A DNA stretch of 64,000 nt, from positions 124,001 to 188,000 of the forward strand of contig NZ_NHMP01000004.1 in NCBI RefSeq assembly GCF_002221595.1, in the 5' to 3' direction. The translations under genes were made by a program, and so were the position numbers. The DNA comes from Turicimonas muris. Its GTDB lineage: Bacteria > Pseudomonadota > Gammaproteobacteria > Burkholderiales > Burkholderiaceae_F. Below, piece after piece: positions 46,065-57,454 of the stretch. Under the pieces are notes generated by a model. That model was given only the letters and a program-made list of their open reading frames with translations, did not search any database and was not told the origin of the DNA. How positions within the stretch are numbered: position 1 is the stretch's first letter; every line of letters starts with the position of its first letter.

Positions 46065-47457
46065 AATTCTTTCCTTTAGCCATTAATTTAGACGGGATAC
46101 CTCCAATACTGCCGGCGCCCATCACTAGCAAAACGCTGTCATTGGACACGTGCATTTCAATTTGTTCTTCTACTTCTTCAAGATTGGCGGCAAAAATAGG
46201 CTCTACCTTTCCTGCCACTCTGATAGCTCTGCAAAGGCTGCGACTGTCGGCACCAACAATCGGTTCTTCCCCTGCCGGATAAACTTCACCAAGAATCAGC
46301 TTATCGACTGTTGAGAGCACTCGTACGAGATCTTCGAAACAATCGCGTGTTCGGGAATAGCGATGTGGCTGGAACGCCAAAACAAGCTCTTTACCCGGAT
46401 AGGCTCCGCGAGCAGCCTTAATCGTTGCCGCCATCTCAGCCGGATGATGACCATAATCATCAACCACCAAATATTTCTTTCCTTCTTTGGTCGTTGCTTC
46501 TCCCCAAATAGAAAACCTTCTTCCCACGCCAGTAAATTCTGTCAATGCCTGCTGAATAGCCTTAACCGGAGCCTCCACGGAAAGAGAAACACCAATTGCG
46601 GCAAGAGCATTCAGAACGTTATGCATTCCCGGAAGGTTCAATTGAATTTCAAACGGTTTTACAGGGAACTTAGAAGTTTCCACCGTAAATTTCATCTGGG
46701 TGCCTTCGGCACGGATATTGGTGGCGCGAATCTGAGCATCCTCTCCGAATCCATAAGTAATGACCGGTTTAGAAATCTTCGGCAAAATAGAACGAACGTT
46801 GTCGTTCTCAACGCAAACAACGGCCTTTCCATAGAAAGGCAGACGCATTGTGAAATCAACAAAAGCCTGTTTCAGTTTATTGATGTCATGGCCGTAAGTA
46901 TCCATATGGTCGGCATCAATATTGGTTACAACGGCTACTACGGGTGTGAGATACAAGAAAGAAGCGTCAGACTCATCAGCTTCGGCCACGATGAACTGCC
47001 CCTTCCCTAATTTTGCATTGGAACCGGCAGCATTCAATCTACCTCCAATCACAAAAGTCGGATCAAATCCTGCTGTCTTGAGAATGGAGGTAACCAAAGA
47101 AGTTGTTGTTGTTTTTCCATGTGTTCCGGCAATAGCAATTCCGTTGCGCAGTCTCATCAGCTCGGCAAGCATAATGGCGCGGGGAACCACCGGAATATTG
47201 TTTTCTTTGGCATAGACAACTTCAGGATTGTCTCCGTGGACGGCACTGGAAATAACAACTACATCAGCATCACCGACGTGATCTCCAGAATGGTTATAAA
47301 AAATCCGGGCACCTAATCTTTCTAAACGTTCTGTCGCCGCATTGGCCTTCAAATCCGATCCGGACACTTCATAACCAAGGTTTAACAAAACCTCAGCAAT
47401 ACCGTTCATTCCGGTTCCACCAATGCCTACAAAATGTAGCCGTTTGACTGCAAACAT
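46054..47457 (-). CDS. murC: UDP-N-acetylmuramate--L-alanine ligase
   Basis: 467 residues. [17 protein letters not shown] is the N-terminal nucleotide-sugar domain, [12 protein letters not shown] the ATP loop. It adds the first amino acid of the stem peptide. It is followed by ddl with an overlap, and preceded by murG. Confidence 0.96.
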   Translation of the reverse strand: MFAVKRLHFVGIGGTGMNGIAEVLLNLGYEVSGSDLKANAATERLERLGARIFYNHSGDHVGDADVVVISSAVHGDNPEVVYAKENNIPVVPRAIMLAELMRLRNGIAIAGTHGKTTTTSLVTSILKTAGFDPTFVIGGRLNAAGSNAKLGKGQFIVAEADESDASFLYLTPVVAVVTNIDADHMDTYGHDINKLKQAFVDFTMRLPFYGKAVVCVENDNVRSILPKISKPVITYGFGEDAQIRATNIRAEGTQMKFTVETSKFPVKPFEIQLNLPGMHNVLNALAAIGVSLSVEAPVKAIQQALTEFTGVGRRFSIWGEATTKEGKKYLVVDDYGHHPAEMAATIKAARGAYPGKELVLAFQPHRYSRTRDCFEDLVRVLSTVDKLILGEVYPAGEEPIVGADSRSLCRAIRVAGKVEPIFAANLEEVEEQIEMHVSNDSVLLVMGAGSIGGIPSKLMAKGKNYGK

Positions 47458-47465
47458 GCCTTTTC

Positions 47466-48542
47466 CTAATCAGTAATATGTTCAATAAAATCCGCAACTG
47501 TGGTTGCCGCGTTCGGCTTTCCGAGCCCTTTGGCTTTCTTAGCCATTTCCAATAACTTCTCTCTGTTGAGGCTTCCAATAATCTCAGCCAGTTTTGAAGG
47601 CGTCAATTCTGTTTGCGGCAAGTAAATGGATGCACCCGCATCCTGCATGTACTTGGCATTTCCAACTTGATGAGAGGTAGTTTTAACCACAAGGGGCACT
47701 AATATAGCAGGAACACCGGCTACCATTAACTCAGAGACGGAAATTGCCCCCGCCCTGGCCAGCACTACGTCTGCTTTCATGTAGGCCGCGGCCATGTCAT
47801 CAATGAAGGGGACGACTTCAGCCTCAACTCCGAGCTCCTTATAGAGATTTTTGACCTTCTCCAAGTCATTAACTCCGCATTGATGGACGACCGCCGGTCT
47901 GACGTTTTCCCGTACCAAAGCAATTGCCTTCGGAGCATTTTCATTGAAAACACGTGCTCCTAAAGAGCCCCCGAAGATCAAAAGATTCAACCGGCCCGTC
48001 CTGCCCGCGTATCTTTCTTCAGGAGATGGTAGAGAGACGATTTCTTTTCTGACTGGATTGCCCGTCACGACTGCACGTTTTCCGGCTTCCTTTGCAGCTT
48101 TGCCGTCAAAGCCGCACATCACACCGCTCGCATTGCCTTGAATCATCTTAATGCTGAGAAGCGGATCCGCATCACTGTTCATTAAAACATAAGGGATACC
48201 TTTTAGCCCGGCTCCTAAACACACAGGCACTGCAATATACCCGCCAGTGGAGAAAACGGCATCTGCTTTGACTTCAGTCAAATACTTTTTGGATTGGAAG
48301 ATCGATGAAAGAAGCTTAACTCCGCCGAATAGAAAGGTTTTAATACCTTTTCCTCTCAAGCCTTCAAAATCCAGTGCTGTAAAGGGAATTCCATGTCTTT
48401 CGACAAGACGTTTTTCCATTCCGGTCCTTGTCCCAATCCATGAAACCTCCCAACCGCGCGAGATCATGATCTTAGCCACGGCAATACCGGGCATCACGTG
48501 ACCTCCAGTACCCGCAGCCGCTATAACTAAATGCTTCTTCAT
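47466..48542 (-). CDS. murG: UDP-N-acetylglucosamine--undecaprenyl-PP-MurNAc-pentapeptide transferase
   Basis: 358 residues of the GT-B fold glycosyltransferase making lipid [18 protein letters not shown] and [15 protein letters not shown] are the diphosphate loops; [22 protein letters not shown] is the donor-sugar site. Its start overlaps the ftsW stop by four bases. Confidence 0.95.
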   Translation of the reverse strand: MKKHLVIAAAGTGGHVMPGIAVAKIMISRGWEVSWIGTRTGMEKRLVERHGIPFTALDFEGLRGKGIKTFLFGGVKLLSSIFQSKKYLTEVKADAVFSTGGYIAVPVCLGAGLKGIPYVLMNSDADPLLSIKMIQGNASGVMCGFDGKAAKEAGKRAVVTGNPVRKEIVSLPSPEERYAGRTGRLNLLIFGGSLGARVFNENAPKAIALVRENVRPAVVHQCGVNDLEKVKNLYKELGVEAEVVPFIDDMAAAYMKADVVLARAGAISVSELMVAGVPAILVPLVVKTTSHQVGNAKYMQDAGASIYLPQTELTPSKLAEIIGSLNREKLLEMAKKAKGLGKPNAATTVADFIEHITD

Positions 48543-49774
48543 ACCATTCCCCCACGCATTGTAAGTTTATTTTCGTAATCGACCCGAAGCAGCAAAGCAG
48601 CAGCCGCTAAACATGCTAAAAGTGCCGAACCTCCGTAGCTGACAAATGGAAGAGTCAGCCCCTTAGTCGGAAGCAGCCCGCTTGCCACGCCGACATTGAT
48701 AAAGGCCTGTACACCAAACCAAATGGCAATGCCCTGTGCAACAAGCCCCGAGAAAAAGTGTTTCAACAATATAGCTTTTCGGCCGATTTCGAAGGCTCTT
48801 TTAACGAGCCAAAGGAAGAGTGCAAGGACTACTAAAACACCGACGAAACCCAGTTCCTCCCCGATAATGGCCAAAATAAAGTCCGTGTGAGCTTCCGGCA
48901 GATAATTTTGTTTTTCAATGGCATCTCCCAGACCCACTCCGAACATCTCTCCGCGGCCGAAAGCGATCAATGAGTGAGAAAGCTGATAAGACTTACCGAG
49001 CGCATGGTCGGCTGACCAAGGATCCAAGTAGGCAAAGATGCGAGCCATACGCCATGGAGACGTCAAAATAACGCCGATAAAAATACTGATCAACACCACA
49101 AAGATGCCGATGAAGATCCCGAAATTGATTCCTCCTAAAAAAAGAATTCCCATCGAGATACACACAATCATAATCAGCGCACCCAGGTCAGGCTCCAGCA
49201 GCACAAGCAAACCAACCAAACCGATAACGATCCCCATCGGCAGAAAACCTTTCTTGAAGCTATGCATAAAGTTCTGCTTACGAACCGTAAAATTGGCGGC
49301 AAACAGAAGGGCCGCAACTTTCATGAATTCCGTTGCCTGAAGTTGGAAAGGCCCGACTTGAATCCAACGATAAGAGCCGTTGACGTTCTTACCAATCCCA
49401 GGAATCAGCACGACAATCAGCAAAACAAAGCCTAAGAAGAAGATAAGGGGCGAGAACTGCTTCCAGACTTTCATCGGGATTGTGGTGACAATCACTGCAA
49501 CCACGGCAGCAACTCCTAAGGAAATGGCATGCTTGACGAGGAAAGCATCAACGGCAACTTTATACTTAGGAGAATCTGACAGAGAGATCGATGCTGAAAA
49601 AACCATCAATGTTCCGATAAGCACTAAACTGAAGACAACAAACAGCACTCCCCAATCAGGAGAAATACCTGTCATCGATCGGCTCGGTGCGTAAGGAATC
49701 GCAGCCTCACTGGCGTCTCCCTCCGTTGTGTTGATCTGGAGATCGCCTTCTCCTTTTCTAAAATACTTCAGCAC
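48539..49774 (-). CDS. ftsW: Peptidoglycan polymerase FtsW
   Basis: SEDS-family lipid II polymerase, 411 residues with about ten membrane helices. The region LPEAHTDFILAIIGEELGF contains the catalytic-loop pattern, and the end has LPFVSYGGSALLA. It has a polar N-terminal extension of about 35 residues. It works with FtsI at the septum. Confidence 0.94.
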   Translation of the reverse strand: MLKYFRKGEGDLQINTTEGDASEAAIPYAPSRSMTGISPDWGVLFVVFSLVLIGTLMVFSASISLSDSPKYKVAVDAFLVKHAISLGVAAVVAVIVTTIPMKVWKQFSPLIFFLGFVLLIVVLIPGIGKNVNGSYRWIQVGPFQLQATEFMKVAALLFAANFTVRKQNFMHSFKKGFLPMGIVIGLVGLLVLLEPDLGALIMIVCISMGILFLGGINFGIFIGIFVVLISIFIGVILTSPWRMARIFAYLDPWSADHALGKSYQLSHSLIAFGRGEMFGVGLGDAIEKQNYLPEAHTDFILAIIGEELGFVGVLVVLALFLWLVKRAFEIGRKAILLKHFFSGLVAQGIAIWFGVQAFINVGVASGLLPTKGLTLPFVSYGGSALLACLAAAALLLRVDYENKLTMRGGMV

Positions 49775-51198
49775 AAAGTTCCTTCATCTTCTGCAATTTG
49801 CTTGGCGCAATCAATAAATTGTTGCGAACGATCGGCGTAGTCTCTGAACATGTCCCAGCTGGCGCAAGCCGGCGACAACAAAATCACATCACCTTCTCGG
49901 GCATTTTGCCGACACGCCGTTACTGCTTCTTTCATATCTTTGGCGAGAATCTTCGGAATATCCACCTCAGCTAGCACCTCTTTAATCTGAGGAGCATCTC
50001 TACCAATCAAAACAACTGCACGGCAATGTTCTTGAACCGGCTTCATCAGAGGAGTGAAATCCTGGCCTTTTCCATCCCCGCCAAGAATAATGACGACTTT
50101 TCTGTTCCCAAAACCTTCAAGAGCTGCCGCGGTGGCTCCGACATTGGTACCTTTGGAATCATCAATATATTCAATGTCTCTTGAAGTTAGAACCGTCTGA
50201 ACTCGGTGTGGCTCACCTCTGTAAGTCAGCAGTGCCTTCTGAAGATCCGAGAGTTCAATACCCGTAGATAAAGTTAAAGCAGCCGCAGCCAATGCGTTGG
50301 CCTTATTGTGATTTCCCCGAATCAAGAGAGAATTTGCCGGAATGATATTTAAAACTTCTCCTTCTTCATCCTCGTAAGAAAGCCAGGGGAAAGCACCAAA
50401 TTGTTCAATACCGAAGTCGCCTTTGTTTTCCAGAGCGTTCAAACCGAATGTACGGACTAAAGAAGGATTTACTGCCCGACCAAAACTAATCGACACAGAA
50501 TCGTCACGGTTTAAAACGCGAATCGTCTCTTCCGAAAAAATCTTGGCTTTGGCAGCGGCATAAGCTGCCATCGATCCATGCCAGTCCAGGTGGTCTTCCG
50601 TTACGTTAAGAAGGGCTGCTGCATCACATCTTAAGGAAGAAGTCGTCTCTAGCTGGAAGCTCGAGAGCTCTAATACCCAATAGTCCGGCAGCCTATGCTC
50701 TTTTTCCAAGCGAGTTATTTCAGCCAGAGCATTAGGACCGACATTGCCGGCAAAGCAGACACTATGTCCGCTTTCGCTGACGATATGAGAACTAAGCATG
50801 GTCGTCGTAGTCTTGCCGTTAGTGCCGGTAATTCCAATTACCTTAGGAGCGTAACCGGTTTCTTCCTTAATCTTTGCCAAGTGTCGGGCAAACAGTTCGA
50901 TTTCTCCGACAACATCAATTTCTTTTGCTTTCGCTGCGGAAACAAGCGGCGCTATAGCCGAGAAATACGGAGAAATACCCGGAGAGAGGACAAGCAGTGA
51001 CTCATCGGTTAACTGAACATCGTTTAAATCTCCGCCAATAAACTTGACCTGCGGAAGCTCGGTCTGCAGGACCTTTAGATTTGGCGGACATTCTCGTGTA
51101 TCCAACGCAGTCACATTCCAGCCGTTTGATACCAAATATCTGACGGCAGTCATCCCGGAGGCACCAAGGCCAACTACTATTGCCTTTTCTTGCTGCAT
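49768..51198 (-). CDS. murD: UDP-N-acetylmuramoyl-L-alanine--D-glutamate ligase
   Basis: 476 residues. IVVGLGASGMTAVRYL is the UDP-sugar domain and ITGTNGKTTTTML the ATP loop; DDSKGTNVGATAAAL lies in the C-terminal ligase domain. It adds D-glutamate. It overlaps ftsW by seven bases. Confidence 0.95.
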   Translation of the reverse strand: MQQEKAIVVGLGASGMTAVRYLVSNGWNVTALDTRECPPNLKVLQTELPQVKFIGGDLNDVQLTDESLLVLSPGISPYFSAIAPLVSAAKAKEIDVVGEIELFARHLAKIKEETGYAPKVIGITGTNGKTTTTMLSSHIVSESGHSVCFAGNVGPNALAEITRLEKEHRLPDYWVLELSSFQLETTSSLRCDAAALLNVTEDHLDWHGSMAAYAAAKAKIFSEETIRVLNRDDSVSISFGRAVNPSLVRTFGLNALENKGDFGIEQFGAFPWLSYEDEEGEVLNIIPANSLLIRGNHNKANALAAAALTLSTGIELSDLQKALLTYRGEPHRVQTVLTSRDIEYIDDSKGTNVGATAAALEGFGNRKVVIILGGDGKGQDFTPLMKPVQEHCRAVVLIGRDAPQIKEVLAEVDIPKILAKDMKEAVTACRQNAREGDVILLSPACASWDMFRDYADRSQQFIDCAKQIAEDEGTLC

Positions 51199-51205
51199 AG
51201 CAATC

Positions 51206-52369
51206 CTAACGAATCTTCAAAGTTGAAAGACCAATTAATACCAATACAATCGTGATAATCCAGAAACGAACTACCACCTGAGTTTCTTTCCATCCCTTCA
51301 TTTCGAAATGGTGATGAAGAGGCGCCATTAAGAAAATTCTTTTACCGTGGGTGAGCTTGAAGTAACCGACCTGCAGAATAACTGACAGAGTCTCCATCAC
51401 AAAGATGCCTCCCATGATAAAGAGCACTAATTCTTGTCTGGTGATGATGGCCATAGTTCCTAAAGCGCCTCCCAAAGCTAAAGCTCCTACGTCGCCCATG
51501 AATACTTGGGCAGGGTAAGCATTGAACCAAAGGAAGGCCAAACCAGCTCCGATCAAAGCGGCTCCGACCACAACAACTTCACCGGCTCCCGGGACATACG
51601 GGAACAGCAAATAGTTGGCGTAGTCCACACGGCCAACCACATATGCAAAGATACCCAGAGCAACGCTTACCAGAGCACTCGGCAGAATCGCTAAACCATC
51701 CAGACCGTCAGTTAAATTAACGGCGTTGCTTGTTCCAACGATGACAAAATAACTGAGAATAATGAAACCCCAAATTCCAATCGGAATAGATACGCCCTTC
51801 AGGAACGGTATCAACAATCCGCTCCTATCTGGAAGCTGAATAGAACCGAACCCATTGGCAATCCAGTCTCCAACCAGTGACCAAATACTCGAAGTATCGG
51901 GAGCCGCCACTGCAAAGGCCAAGTAAACGGAAGCCGTTATGGCGATAAGAGATTGCCAGAAATACTTTTCCCTTGATTTCATCCCTTCCGGATTGTGATG
52001 TACAACCTTTCTGTAGTCATCTACCCATCCCACGGCTCCGAGACCAAGAGTCACGAATAGGACAACCCAAACAAAACGGTTGTTCAAATCCATCCACAGA
52101 ATCGTAGATAATCCAACGGCAATCAAAATAATAATGCCGCCCATCGTCGGTGTGCCGTCTTTAACCAAGTGAGTTTTAGGTCCGTATTCGCGGACTGCTT
52201 GACCCACTTTCAAGATTCTTAGTTCCTGAATAACTTTCGGTCCGATAGCCAGTCCGATAAAAAAAGCGGTCAGAGCTGCAAAAACTGCTCTTAAAGTCAA
52301 ATAGTTAAAGACTCTTAACCATCCCCATCCACATGTGTCAGCCAACCACTGAAACAAAGCTAATAACAT
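51206..52369 (-). CDS. mraY: Phospho-N-acetylmuramoyl-pentapeptide transferase
   Basis: 387 residues, ten membrane helices, making lipid I. The catalytic aspartate region [23 protein letters not shown] and the C-terminal [12 protein letters not shown] histidine loop are all present. It lies between murF and murD. Confidence 0.96.
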   Translation of the reverse strand: MLLALFQWLADTCGWGWLRVFNYLTLRAVFAALTAFFIGLAIGPKVIQELRILKVGQAVREYGPKTHLVKDGTPTMGGIIILIAVGLSTILWMDLNNRFVWVVLFVTLGLGAVGWVDDYRKVVHHNPEGMKSREKYFWQSLIAITASVYLAFAVAAPDTSSIWSLVGDWIANGFGSIQLPDRSGLLIPFLKGVSIPIGIWGFIILSYFVIVGTSNAVNLTDGLDGLAILPSALVSVALGIFAYVVGRVDYANYLLFPYVPGAGEVVVVGAALIGAGLAFLWFNAYPAQVFMGDVGALALGGALGTMAIITRQELVLFIMGGIFVMETLSVILQVGYFKLTHGKRIFLMAPLHHHFEMKGWKETQVVVRFWIITIVLVLIGLSTLKIR

Positions 52370-52371
52370 GT

Positions 52372-53733
52372 TTATTCCTTTCCAACCTTTTCTTCAAGTT
52401 TTGCGGCTATGTTATAAAGTTTCATAAAATTTGAAGCTTTTATGAGGATTGCGTGAGGACCGCTGCTTAAAAGTTCTAATACTGCTTCAAGCAGTTCTTC
52501 TTTATTTTCGAAATGCTTTGCTCCCGAGCCAAAGCTTTCAACGGCATCGATCATTCGATTGCCGGTACAGAACAGAGTTTGAATGCCAACGTCTGCAGCA
52601 TACTTTCCAATTTCTTTATGACAATCTACGCTTTGGACTCCGAGCTCACCCATATCTCCCAAAATCGCCAGGCTGGGCATATCACTTGCCGCCAGCATTT
52701 TTAAAGCCGCAATCATGGAATCGGGATTCGCGTTGTAACTGTCATCAATAAGAATGCTCCCGTCTTTGAGTTTGAAGATTTCACCTCGATGAGCAACGGG
52801 TCTGAAATTTTCCAACCCCTCCTTAATGTCACAAAGATCTCGGCCAACCGCATATTCAACCGCAGCAGCACAAATAGCATTAACAATATTATGATCGCCC
52901 AACACATTCAGCGCGATATCGATTTCTCCTGACGGAGTTACCAAACGGAACCCTTTATCGTTTTTTTCACCGGAGACATCGCTGCATGGAGTACCAAAAG
53001 AGACAATTCTTCTTGGACCGGCTTGTTCATGCCAAAGATTACAGTACGGATCGGCTTCGTTAATAACAGCAACCCCGTTAGGAGGAAGCATTTCATAAAC
53101 CAATCCGTTTTCTCTGGCGGTATCTTCCATCGACAAGAGAAACTCTTGATGGTCGCGCATCGTATTGGTAACCACGGAAACTGTCGGTGCGACAGCTTTA
53201 ACGAGCGCTTCCATTTCCCCAACATGGTTCATACCAATCTCAAAAGCGGCCACTTGGTGATGAGAACGCAGTCGCCATAACATCAGAGCCACGCCCATAT
53301 CGTTATTAAGATTGCCTAATGTACCAACCCATTGTGTTGGTTCGTAGCGGTTGCTGATAATTGACAGAATCATTTGAGTTGTCGTGGTTTTACCGTTGCT
53401 GCCCGCTACAGCAATAACCGGCAGAGAAAAATGCTTTCTCCACAGACTAGCCGATTCCAAAAGGGCCTTTCTCGTGTCGGGCACTATTACCTGCGGGATG
53501 GAAACGGGGACGATATGAGAAACTACAGCGGCCGCTGCACCGTTATCTGCAGCGTCCTGAACAAAATCATGTCCGTCTCTTTCGCCTTCGATGGCAAAAA
53601 ACAACCCATTAGGCTGAACTTTTCTTGAATCAATTTCTACGGAGGAGAATTTAATTCCCGAGGCTCCTTTGACGGATGCTTCCGGACCTAAGGCCTGGGC
53701 CAACTCACCAATCGTCATTAGAGATTCACTCAT
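52372..53733 (-). CDS. murF: UDP-N-acetylmuramoyl-tripeptide--D-alanyl-D-alanine ligase
   Basis: 453 residues. [14 protein letters not shown] is the ATP loop, and [14 protein letters not shown] the C-terminal substrate region. It adds D-Ala-D-Ala. It overlaps murE by eight bases. Confidence 0.95.
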   Translation of the reverse strand: MSESLMTIGELAQALGPEASVKGASGIKFSSVEIDSRKVQPNGLFFAIEGERDGHDFVQDAADNGAAAAVVSHIVPVSIPQVIVPDTRKALLESASLWRKHFSLPVIAVAGSNGKTTTTQMILSIISNRYEPTQWVGTLGNLNNDMGVALMLWRLRSHHQVAAFEIGMNHVGEMEALVKAVAPTVSVVTNTMRDHQEFLLSMEDTARENGLVYEMLPPNGVAVINEADPYCNLWHEQAGPRRIVSFGTPCSDVSGEKNDKGFRLVTPSGEIDIALNVLGDHNIVNAICAAAVEYAVGRDLCDIKEGLENFRPVAHRGEIFKLKDGSILIDDSYNANPDSMIAALKMLAASDMPSLAILGDMGELGVQSVDCHKEIGKYAADVGIQTLFCTGNRMIDAVESFGSGAKHFENKEELLEAVLELLSSGPHAILIKASNFMKLYNIAAKLEEKVGKE

Positions 53734-55186
53734 TCAAATTTTCCTTTCTATTCATTAAGTTTTTACGTGCTTCTTCCACATCTGAGAAATGATGTTTAAT
53801 ACCGTTTATCTCTTGATAATCCTCATGGCCTTTTCCGGCGATAAGAATGACATCCTCAGGAGCAGCATTCTTTATTGCAAAGCGGATTGCTTCTGCGCGT
53901 TCGGGAATTCTGGTCACTTTTTCTGCTCCGGAAGCCACTTGCTCAATAATTTTTAACGGATCTTCGCTTCTCGGATTGTCGCTGGTGATAATTGGTTCAT
54001 CGGCCGTGGCTGCCACCCGTCCCATCAAAGGACGTTTACCGGGATCACGATCACCTCCGGCACCAACTAGTACCCAGAGTTTGCCTTTACGCTGAGTTTT
54101 TACTTCCTGCAATGTTTCAATCGCCTTCTCCAACGCATCGGGAGTATGAGAGTAATCGACAACGACTAACGGATTGACTCCGACTTCCGCTATCTGCATA
54201 CGTCCCGACGGCGGGACCAACTTTTGAGAGGCTTCGCAGACTTTCTCAAAATTAATTCCTGCGGCTAGAGCACAACCAACGGCAGCAAGATAATTTTCGA
54301 CATTGAAGTTTCCAACAAAATTGCACTGAATGTTTTTAACTTCATCGTGCCAATGCAGATCGAATGCTATTCCATGCTCCGTGTGACATAGATTAGAGGC
54401 GTAGAGATCCGCTTTTTTCTTTCGGCTATAGATAATCCGAGTCACGTCACGGTTTCTGATCTGCTGGATATAACGCTGCGAATACTCATCATCGAGATTA
54501 ATCACTGCACTTTCCAACTCAGGCCAGTCAAACAAAATTCCCTTGGCAGCCGCGTAGTTTTCCATAGTCCCGTGATAGTCGAGATGGTCACGAGTCAGAT
54601 TTGTAAAGGCAGCAATTCTAATGCTCAAACCTTCCATGCGGCCCTGTTCAAGACCAATGGAACTTGCTTCCATCGCAAAAGCCTCACACCCTTCATCTCT
54701 AAGCTGAGAAAGAGTTGACTCCAAGGTCAGAATGTCCGGTGTTGTCAGCGAAACAGTAGGAATCTTTTTACCTTCGAAATAGCATCCGATGGTTCCGAGC
54801 ACAGCACAAGGCACTCCGCAAGAACTCAACAAATAAGAAATCCAATGAGTCGTTGTGGTTTTGCCGTTTGTTCCGGTTACGGCAATTCCTGCCATAGATC
54901 GTGACGGATTGCAGAAATAAGCTGCGGATATTTCAGGAAGCATTTCCCTGAGGTTGCTGACTTCTAACTGGTTGTCAGGAAGTTCCAAATCTCCGAGGCC
55001 CTCCCGGACAACACAGGAAGCACCGTTTTTTAAAGCAATATCAATAAAATCTCGGCCGTCATGTGCTCCTCCCATGACGGCAAAAAACACATCTCCGGAC
55101 TTGACCATTCTACTGTCAAGGCAAAGCCTGGATTCAGCCCGTGCGTATCTAGTTATAAAGTCCAGTATGTCTGAAAGGTCAGGCAC
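53726..55186 (-). CDS. murE: UDP-N-acetylmuramoyl-L-alanyl-D-glutamate--2,6-diaminopimelate ligase
   Basis: 486 residues. TGTNGKTTTTHWI is the ATP loop, VVDYSHTPDAL the central domain, and DNPRSEDP the diaminopimelate-specific motif, so the peptidoglycan uses meso-DAP. It overlaps ftsI by eight bases. Confidence 0.96.
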   Translation of the reverse strand: MPDLSDILDFITRYARAESRLCLDSRMVKSGDVFFAVMGGAHDGRDFIDIALKNGASCVVREGLGDLELPDNQLEVSNLREMLPEISAAYFCNPSRSMAGIAVTGTNGKTTTTHWISYLLSSCGVPCAVLGTIGCYFEGKKIPTVSLTTPDILTLESTLSQLRDEGCEAFAMEASSIGLEQGRMEGLSIRIAAFTNLTRDHLDYHGTMENYAAAKGILFDWPELESAVINLDDEYSQRYIQQIRNRDVTRIIYSRKKKADLYASNLCHTEHGIAFDLHWHDEVKNIQCNFVGNFNVENYLAAVGCALAAGINFEKVCEASQKLVPPSGRMQIAEVGVNPLVVVDYSHTPDALEKAIETLQEVKTQRKGKLWVLVGAGGDRDPGKRPLMGRVAATADEPIITSDNPRSEDPLKIIEQVASGAEKVTRIPERAEAIRFAIKNAAPEDVILIAGKGHEDYQEINGIKHHFSDVEEARKNLMNRKENLNE

Positions 55187-57110
55187 CGCCAGTCTCCTTC
55201 TTCAGTCCTTTGCCTACGTCATTAGCGGCGCGAATTCTCGGCAGCTTCTTAACCGGCTCAGTTTTATTACTTACAGGCTGCGACGCGGCCTTTTTAGCTT
55301 TGCCTTGGACAACCGTCTTGAGCGATTTGTCCTTCACCTGTTGTCTAGAATCATTCTTTACGTAGGTTGTCTTGGGAGCGACAACTTTATCAGGATTAAC
55401 TGCCATAATTCTTAAAGTTCCCGCCACAATCTGGGAAAACAGCGGCGCGGCTGCAGTTGAACCCCAGTGTTTGCCCTTCATCGGCTCATCAATCATTACT
55501 CCAACTACAATTCTCGGGTTCGAAGCCGGGGCGTAACCGGTAAAGCTCGCCACATATTTCTTCACATACTGACCGCCTTCGAGTTTGTAAGCAGTTCCGG
55601 TTTTGCCGGCAACACTGAAGCCCTCAACCTGTGCTCGCGTCCCCGTTCCGCCCTTTTCGACTACGCTAGCAAGCATAGCTTTCATTTGATTAGCCGTTTT
55701 CGGACTATAGACCACCTGAGGCTGTGCCGGCTCTCTATCTTTCATAATAGAAAGAGGCACCATATCGCCCTCTCTGGCAATAGCAGTGTAAGCTTGGACC
55801 AGTTGAAGCAAAGAAACCGTCACGCCGTGGCCGTAGGACATTGTCGCCTGTTCAATCGGACGCCAGCTCTTGGCCGGTCTCAATCTTCCCGGAGCAGCTC
55901 CGGGGAACCCGATATTGGGAGCCTTCCCGAAGCCTAACTTGTCATAGTAGGACCACATGGTCTGAGGCGACATCAGCAAAGCTATCTTTGAGGTTCCTAT
56001 GTTACTGGACTGCTGAATGATTCCGGCAACGGTTAGTTCTTTGCTGTAGTGAGAATCACCAATACTTCGGCGTCCGAAAGTCATGCGATGGCCGATTTGG
56101 AATAATGTATTGGGTGTAACTTTCTTTTCTTCCAGACCAGCAGCTACCGAGAACGGCTTCATCGTAGAACCAGGTTCATATGTATCGGTGATAGCTCTGT
56201 TGCGGATAGCCTGACGGCCAATCTTTCTTCTGGCATTCGGGTCAAAGCTTGGATAATTAGCCAAGGCCAAAATATCTCCCGTCTGTGTATCAGCAACGAC
56301 AACAGCTCCCGCTTTAGCATTTAAATCCTTAACTTGTTTCTCGAGTGCAGAATAGACCAAGTACTGAATTCTGGTATCGATTGTCAGTCTTATATCCTCA
56401 CCATTTTGCGGTTCTCTGATCCATACGTCATCGATAATTCTCCCGAGACGATCTTTCATCACACGGCGGGAGCCTGTTGTACCAGTCAGAAGCTTATCGG
56501 CTGAAAGTTCGACACCTTCGACTCCGTTTCCGTCTATACCGGTTAAACCGACAATCTGAGCAGCAATAATGCCGTCTGGGTATTGTCTTAAGTATTCACG
56601 GGTGGAGTGAAGACCAGCAATATTCAATGCAAGAACCTCATTACCCACATCATTAGGAACCTGGCGCTTCAAATAAACGAAAGTTCTCTTTGAAGAAAAC
56701 TTCTTCTTGAGCTCTTGTTTAGAGACTTTCAGCAATGAGGCTAGTTTTTTTAGCTGTTCCTCCGTAATATTGGTGTCCTGCGGAATAATCCACAAACCTT
56801 TTCCTGGAACGCTGGAGGCCAGAACGGCGCCGTTTCTATCCAAAATTCTTCCACGCACGGCAGAGACATCTAAAGTTCTCTGAAAGCGCATTTCTCCCTG
56901 TTTTTGAAGAAAGTCGGTATTGAATCCGAGCTGTAGGTAAGCTAAACGTCCAATCAGAATCAAAAAAGAAAGAACAATGATGAAATACAGAAACCGAACG
57001 CGTCCGGCAGGAACACGAATAGACAGCAGATCCTGAACGCTGTCATTTACGCCTCTGACTTCCTCGGGAGAAGAAGATATCCAACCTTTGATTTTATTAA
57101 TTATTTTCAT
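55179..57110 (-). CDS. ftsI: Penicillin-binding protein 3, septal transpeptidase
   Basis: 643 residues: membrane anchor near residues 40-58, PBP dimer domain, and transpeptidase domain with STMKPF (catalytic Ser), SSN (QQSSNIGTSK) and KTG (AGKTGTAYK). A basic, low-complexity tail of about 60 residues after the domain (rich in Lys, Thr, Ser) is longer than in E. coli. It overlaps ftsL by four bases. Confidence 0.95.
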   Translation of the reverse strand: MKIINKIKGWISSSPEEVRGVNDSVQDLLSIRVPAGRVRFLYFIIVLSFLILIGRLAYLQLGFNTDFLQKQGEMRFQRTLDVSAVRGRILDRNGAVLASSVPGKGLWIIPQDTNITEEQLKKLASLLKVSKQELKKKFSSKRTFVYLKRQVPNDVGNEVLALNIAGLHSTREYLRQYPDGIIAAQIVGLTGIDGNGVEGVELSADKLLTGTTGSRRVMKDRLGRIIDDVWIREPQNGEDIRLTIDTRIQYLVYSALEKQVKDLNAKAGAVVVADTQTGDILALANYPSFDPNARRKIGRQAIRNRAITDTYEPGSTMKPFSVAAGLEEKKVTPNTLFQIGHRMTFGRRSIGDSHYSKELTVAGIIQQSSNIGTSKIALLMSPQTMWSYYDKLGFGKAPNIGFPGAAPGRLRPAKSWRPIEQATMSYGHGVTVSLLQLVQAYTAIAREGDMVPLSIMKDREPAQPQVVYSPKTANQMKAMLASVVEKGGTGTRAQVEGFSVAGKTGTAYKLEGGQYVKKYVASFTGYAPASNPRIVVGVMIDEPMKGKHWGSTAAAPLFSQIVAGTLRIMAVNPDKVVAPKTTYVKNDSRQQVKDKSLKTVVQGKAKKAASQPVSNKTEPVKKLPRIRAANDVGKGLKKETGGA

Positions 57111-57454
57111 GGTACGGCAGCCCCCTTAGTTGGCTTCGCGCCGGCTGACCCGTTGGAAGAAGGATTTTTAAGCGACGGGGTCGGGTGGATGATGACTACC
57201 TCGTTATTATTAACAGGTGCGAGTCCTTGGAACTTCGCCGATGACACAATGTTTGACGGCTGTTCCAAAGAGGCGAGTTCCACTTTTGCCCGATTTAACT
57301 CATCGATCAGGGAGTGGTAAGTCTGCTGTTCTCTTTCAAGCTGAATAAACATCGTTCTATAGGTATGGCGGTTGTAGACAACACGAAGCCCGCAAGCAAA
57401 AATGCCTACTTCGATCAAGATGATTACAAACACCAAAAACCTGAACTCTTTCAT
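57107..57454 (-). CDS. ftsL: Cell division protein FtsL
   Basis: Short bitopic protein of 115 residues: membrane helix FRFLVFVIILIEVGIFACGL, then a coiled-coil stretch (QLEREQQTYHSLIDELNRAKVELASLE in pieces). The ATG at 57454 overlaps the rsmH stop by one base (TAATG); an earlier in-frame start would lie inside rsmH. It forms a complex with FtsQ and FtsB. Confidence 0.9.
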   Translation of the reverse strand: MKEFRFLVFVIILIEVGIFACGLRVVYNRHTYRTMFIQLEREQQTYHSLIDELNRAKVELASLEQPSNIVSSAKFQGLAPVNNNEVVIIHPTPSLKNPSSNGSAGAKPTKGAAVP